Origin: Alphaproteobacteria bacterium UBA3439
GTDB lineage: Bacteria; Pseudomonadota; Alphaproteobacteria; Puniceispirillales; Puniceispirillaceae
Assembly: GCA_002378605.1 (NCBI GenBank)
Contig: DFSK01000163.1
Span: 651-8,410, forward strand
Direction: 5' to 3'
DNA length: 7,760 nucleotides
Every line of letters starts with the position of its first letter. Position 1 is the first letter of the stretch. A program made the translations under genes and the position numbers. Shown here one piece after another: positions 6,531 through 7,760 of this stretch. The notes under the pieces are model-generated. The model was not told the DNA's origin, made no database searches, and worked only from the letters and a program-made list of their open reading frames with translations.

Positions 6531-7361
6531 ATGAAATCAATTTTAATCACCGGATGTTCAAGCGGCATCGGTCTCGATGCGGCGCTTGCCTTTCGTGATG
6601 CCGGCTGGAAGGTAATCGCCAGCTGTCGCAAGCCAGCAGATTGCGCCATCATGCGCGATCAGCATAAAATGCATAGCATCTGCATTGATTATGAAAATGA
6701 AGCAAGCATCACCAAGGGCTTTGCTGATGCGCTTGCTTTCACCGATGGGCATTTAGATGTCTTATTCAATAATGGCGCCTATGGCATTCCGGCGCTTGTT
6801 GAAGATCTTCCAACAGCTGCCTTGCGGGCGATTTTTGAGGCGAATTTCTTTGGCTGGCATACATTATCACGGCTTGCCATCGCGCAGATGCGCAAGCAAA
6901 AACAGGGCCGCATTATTCAGAATTCATCGGTTCTTGGCTTTGCTCCCTTAAAATTCAGGGGCGCCTATAATGCCACCAAATTTGCATTGGAGGGGCTGAC
7001 CGACACGATGCGGCTTGAGCTTCATGGGACAAATATTCATCTAATCCTTGTCGAACCCGGGCCTATTCGAACCCGAATCAGGGAAAATGCCTATATGCAA
7101 TTCAAACATTGGATAAGCTGGAAGGGAACCGCCCGCGAAGCTTGGTATGAACAAATTGCCATACCGCGCTTATCAGCCATTGATCCGCCACCAGATACTT
7201 TTGAATTGATGCCGGTTGCAGTCACCAAGGCGGTTATGCATGCGGCAACGGCAAAACGGCCAAAACTGCGATACCGCGTCACCACCGCCACCACATTAAT
7301 GATGATTTTTCGTCGTTTGCTAAGCTCGCGCGCCTATGATGCATTGGCACGGCGGCTGTAG
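6531..7361 (+). CDS. Short-chain dehydrogenase/reductase (classical SDR)
   Basis: This is a 276-residue cytoplasmic NAD(P)(H)-dependent oxidoreductase with the full classical SDR signature. It has the nucleotide loop TGCSSGIG (7-14), NNGA (80-83) as a slightly shuffled NNAG, and a catalytic tetrad of Asn105, Ser133 (NSSVLG), Tyr146 and Lys150 (YNATK). The cofactor-side motif PGPIRT lies at 176-181. Arg33 in CRKP after the second strand suggests a preference for NADPH. The C-terminal extension ending with RPKLRYRV (243-250) and RRLLSSRAYDALARR resembles the 17-beta-hydroxysteroid-dehydrogenase-like bacterial SDRs that act on hydrophobic alcohols or ketones; that substrate class is an inference. 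AAGGG (6518-6522) lies 8 nt before the ATG. It follows the SBP-like gene by 53 nt with no terminator between, so it is probably the last gene of the same operon. I see no clear terminator after it. Confidence 0.93.
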   Translation: MKSILITGCSSGIGLDAALAFRDAGWKVIASCRKPADCAIMRDQHKMHSICIDYENEASITKGFADALAFTDGHLDVLFNNGAYGIPALVEDLPTAALRAIFEANFFGWHTLSRLAIAQMRKQKQGRIIQNSSVLGFAPLKFRGAYNATKFALEGLTDTMRLELHGTNIHLILVEPGPIRTRIRENAYMQFKHWISWKGTAREAWYEQIAIPRLSAIDPPPDTFELMPVAVTKAVMHAATAKRPKLRYRVTTATTLMMIFRRLLSSRAYDALARRL

Positions 7362-7408
7362 CGATTACAGACATAAAAAGATTGGTGCTAACCCAAAAGG
7401 GCTGGTGC

Positions 7409-7594
7409 CTATTCTTCGATTGGCATTCGGATTTTCACAAAATTGCGAATCGCCATGCCAATCAAAATTGCGCTTATGCCATAGACAGCTTTTTCACCAA
7501 ATGAAAGTTGCTCTGAAACCAATATCGTCAGGCTTGCCGCCACTGCCAAAATATAATTCAGCCCTAAAAGCGCGGCGCGAAATTTCATTTTCAT
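7409..7594 (-). CDS. Small hydrophobic protein, two predicted membrane segments, function unknown
   Basis: I do not recognise a family. The 61-residue product starts basic (MKMKFR), then has hydrophobic segments at about 8-27 (LGLNYILAVAASLTILV) and 36-51 (AVYGISAILIGMAI), and ends with a charged tail (KIRMPIEE). That pattern fits a small inner-membrane hairpin protein. A good ribosome site, GAGG at 7603-7600, lies 5 nt before the ATG at 7594. An in-frame TGA a few codons upstream (TGA AAC GAG GTA CAA before the ATG) excludes an N-terminal extension. It overlaps the preceding small ORF by 101 nt in another frame. It converges on the SDR gene with 47 nt between stops, and no clear terminator is visible in that gap. 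Confidence 0.6.
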   Translation of the reverse strand: MKMKFRAALLGLNYILAVAASLTILVSEQLSFGEKAVYGISAILIGMAIRNFVKIRMPIEE

Positions 7595-7709
7595 TTGTAC
7601 CTCGTTTCACCATCCAAAACACTAGCCACAGGCCACAGCCTATCAATAACACATAAATGACAAGCCAAGGCAACGTCATTGCACTGGCAAAATAAAACGC
7701 CATCGCCAT
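7494..7709 (-). CDS. Small single-span membrane protein ORF, possibly the 5' part of a frameshifted gene
   Basis: The 71-residue ORF has one convincing membrane segment at about 13-34 (LPWLVIYVLLIGCGLWLVFW), followed by KRGTNENE. From about residue 42 on (SRRAFRAEL...), the sequence runs over the coding region of the next small gene in a different frame and reads like an out-of-frame shadow. An in-frame TAG at 7730-7728 means the gene starts inside this window. Candidate ATGs are 7709 and 7703, but no Shine-Dalgarno site is visible before either. It may be a genuine gene with a long overlap, translationally coupled to the next, or one gene of about 100 residues split by an indel. No family is recognised. 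Confidence 0.4.
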   Translation of the reverse strand: MAMAFYFASAMTLPWLVIYVLLIGCGLWLVFWMVKRGTNENEISRRAFRAELYFGSGGKPDDIGFRATFIW

Positions 7710-7760
7710 AATGATATAGCCAAAATGCTATGGTCAAAATGCCCTGATCAAAATACCCTG
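7707..7760. repeat. Degenerate 14-bp tandem repeat, about four units, running past the window edge
   Basis: Units begin at 7707, 7721, 7735 and 7749. The core CAAAATGC is exact at 7721-7728 and 7735-7742 and has one change (CAAAATAC) at 7749-7756, with exactly 14 bases between copies. Units 2 and 3 agree at 11 of 14 positions, and units 3 and 4 at 11 of the 12 visible. The first, most degenerate unit agrees with the second at 10 of 14 and contains the start codon of the minus-strand small ORF. The array may continue outside the window. Confidence 0.65.

Noticed and set aside
7356..7370. CTGTA/TACAG hairpin at the end of the SDR gene as a terminator
   Set aside because: It has only five pairs, mostly A-T, and is followed by an A-rich stretch rather than a T-run.

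Overview
The window looks like chromosomal DNA from an alphaproteobacterium of moderate GC (roughly half, by eye). The evidence is the gene families: a TctA-type permease, a COG1804 CoA-transferase, an acetolactate-synthase-like ThDP enzyme, and a membrane-anchored spermidine-synthase-like protein. A marine SAR116-like (Puniceispirillum-type) bacterium would fit, but that is a guess from gene content and composition. I see no rRNA, tRNA, CRISPR array, insertion sequence or phage gene.

Layout. (1) Positions 1-663 hold the 3' part of a tripartite tricarboxylate transporter permease (TctA family), closed by a clear rho-independent terminator at 713-752. (2) Positions 893-2506 (+) encode an orphan ThDP-dependent enzyme of the acetolactate synthase/benzoylformate decarboxylase type. 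It converges on a family III (CaiB/BaiF) CoA-transferase on the minus strand at 2534-3940, only 27 nt away. (3) A divergent intergenic region of about 235 nt follows, with a possible promoter and a weak dyad. (4) Three plus-strand genes at 4176-7361 are spaced 31 and 53 nt apart and probably form one operon: a polytopic membrane protein with a C-terminal spermidine-synthase-like domain, a solute-binding-type (SBP_bac_3) protein with no export signal, and a classical short-chain dehydrogenase/reductase. (5) On the minus strand at 7409-7709, converging on the SDR, are two small hydrophobic ORFs that overlap in different frames. A degenerate 14-bp tandem repeat starts at the upstream ORF's start codon and runs to the window edge.

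How the genes may work together. TctA imports small carboxylates. The CoA-transferase would activate an acid by moving CoA between thioesters. The ThDP enzyme would cleave or condense 2-oxo acids. These are plausible neighbours in organic-acid catabolism, but no substrate can be read from the sequence and the ThDP and CoA-transferase genes are not co-transcribed. The three-gene cluster has no obvious pathway. Its most unusual member is the signal-less binding protein, which also lacks the aspartate that amino-acid-binding relatives use for the alpha-ammonium group.

The window is mostly ordinary metabolic chromosome. I did not find a convincing new defence or mobile system. The items most worth a second look are the cytoplasmic SBP and its cluster, the overlapping small membrane ORFs, and the 14-bp repeat.
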